Shown here: piece by piece, positions 63,237 through 64,000 of the stretch
Numbering within the stretch: the stretch's first letter is position 1
How the letters are laid out: each line of letters begins with the position of its first letter
Source of the DNA: Bordetella genomosp. 8
GTDB taxonomy: Bacteria > Pseudomonadota > Gammaproteobacteria > Burkholderiales > Burkholderiaceae_B
DNA length: 64,000 nt
Direction of reading: 5' to 3'
Assembly: GCF_002119685.1 (NCBI RefSeq)
Contig: NZ_CP021108.1
Coordinates: 3,100,001 to 3,164,000 of the forward strand
The notes under the pieces: model-generated
The model's database searches: none
The model's input: only the letters and a program-made list of their open reading frames with translations
What the model was told of the DNA's origin: nothing
Translations under genes and position numbers: made by a program

Positions 63237-63278
63237 ACTTTATCGGCACCCGGCGCCGCCCCCATTGATATGCGTCAA
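63237..63278 (-). promoter_or_regulatory. FNR/Anr-type site with -10 element upstream of usp-pat
   Basis: TTGAT-ATGC-GTCAA at 63265-63278 fits the FNR consensus and overlaps the stop codon of the neighbouring efflux gene. On the minus strand TAAAGT (complement of 63237-63242) sits at the class II -10 position, giving a start near 63230 and a 17-base leader. Confidence 0.72.
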
Positions 63279-64000
63279 CGAGGCCGATCGTTGCTGGCCA
63301 CCGCGTCCGTCGCCCCGGCCGGCGCGGCGTCCCAGCCGCCGCCCAGCGCCCGGAACACGCCGACCGCCGCGCGCGCCGATTCGGCGCGCACGCCATCCAG
63401 GTTATCGCGCGCCACCAGCAATTGCCGGTCGGCATCCAGCACGTCGGTCAGGGTGATGGCGCCGGCTTTGTATGCCTTTTCGGACAATTCCCTGGCGCGT
63501 GTCAGGGCGTCGACTTCGGCCGCCAGCTCCTGGCGCCGCACCTGCGACTGATTCAGCAGCGTGGCGGCGTTCTCGACGTCTTCGGCCGCGCGCAGCACGG
63601 TCTGCCGGTACACCGCCAAGGCTTCCGCATAGCCGCCCTTGGCCTGGCGCACCTCGGCGTCCACCTTGCCGAAGTCGAAGATGCGCCAGCGCAAGCCCGC
63701 CGTGCCCAGCGGCTGGAAAGAGCGGTTGCGGAACATGCCATTGGTGGTGATGCTGTCGAAGCCCAGCACGCCCGACAGCGACACCTTGGGGTAGTAATCG
63801 GAAATCGCCACGCCGATGCGCTCGTTGGACGCCGCCAGCAGGCGTTCGGCCGCGATGACGTCCGGGCGCCGGCGCAGCACGTCCACGGGGCTGCCGGCGT
63901 CGGCCATCGCCGGGACGGCCGGGATATCCGACTTCTGCTCCAGGATCCGCGCGTAGGTGCCCGGCTGCACGCCCAGCAACACGTCCAGCCGGTTCGATTG
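63275..64000 (-). CDS. C-terminal part of an outer-membrane efflux factor (NodT family, partial)
   Basis: The frame is open through the window end, so the start is missing. The 241 residues seen contain the second OEP half: LRRRPDVIAAERLLAASNERIGVAISDYYPKVSLSG, a coiled coil (AAEDVENAATLLNQSQVRRQELAAEVDAL) and C-terminal FRALGGGW. This differs from the OprM-type gene near 5 kb. The rest of a transport operon should lie to the right. Its stop overlaps the FNR site of the usp-pat pair. Confidence 0.9.
   Translation of the reverse strand, partial: QSNRLDVLLGVQPGTYARILEQKSDIPAVPAMADAGSPVDVLRRRPDVIAAERLLAASNERIGVAISDYYPKVSLSGVLGFDSITTNGMFRNRSFQPLGTAGLRWRIFDFGKVDAEVRQAKGGYAEALAVYRQTVLRAAEDVENAATLLNQSQVRRQELAAEVDALTRARELSEKAYKAGAITLTDVLDADRQLLVARDNLDGVRAESARAAVGVFRALGGGWDAAPAGATDAVASNDRPR

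Overview
The window is very GC-rich, densely coded DNA typical of a betaproteobacterium of the Bordetella/Achromobacter group (Alcaligenaceae). Pointers are a Bug-type (TctC) solute receptor, seven LysR regulators, GST and acyl-CoA dehydrogenase genes next to LysR genes, a ccoNOQP cytochrome cbb3 locus and many universal stress proteins. No tRNA, rRNA, CRISPR, integrase or insertion sequence was seen. No gene-free stretch exceeds 300 bases.

Layout. 1-6.2 kb: end of a ChaC-like gene, then a MexEF-OprN-type RND efflux operon. 6.3-12.2 kb: HAD phosphatase, small hydrophilic protein, three Usp genes (one internally deleted), a zinc alcohol dehydrogenase, and D-cysteine desulfhydrase with its LysR. 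12.3-21.2 kb: LysR-linked metabolic genes (GST, a PNPOx-ferredoxin reductase-ferredoxin fusion, alpha/beta hydrolase, acyl-CoA dehydrogenase, nitroreductase). 21.2-29.2 kb: a secreted repeat protein, then PepSY protein, FecA-like receptor, FecR and FecI behind a Fur-box-like site. 29.2-35.7 kb: an uncharacterised five-gene operon (thermostable-hemolysin-family protein, adenylate-forming ligase, haem-oxygenase-like diiron enzyme, SDR, TPR protein), divergent from a QseBC/PmrAB-type two-component system. 35.9-41.1 kb: tandem Usp; deacetylase, MmgE/PrpD, Bug receptor and LysR. 41.2-49.2 kb: three-subunit gluconate-2-dehydrogenase-type complex, SDR/LysR pair, LysR/Gfo-Idh-MocA pair. 49.3-55.7 kb: cbb3 oxidase cluster (membrane-only CcoI-like protein, CcoS, CcoN, O, Q, P, G, FixH-like). 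55.7-60 kb: four-gene signalling operon with a FixL-type haem-PAS kinase, two receivers and a second kinase. 60-64 kb: Pat-like acyl-CoA synthetase/acetyltransferase, Usp, and the start-truncated end of another NodT outer-membrane factor.

Unifying theme. FNR/Anr-type sites (TTGAY-N4-RTCAA) lie upstream of all five Usp loci, the CcoI-like gene and ccoN, several with a -10 hexamer at the class II distance. With the FixL-like haem kinase, cbb3 oxidase, alcohol dehydrogenase and Pat-like enzyme this looks like a low-oxygen response island. The most novel items are the P-type-ATPase-like protein without cytoplasmic catalytic domains in the cbb3 cluster, and the hemolysin-family/ligase/diiron-oxygenase operon.
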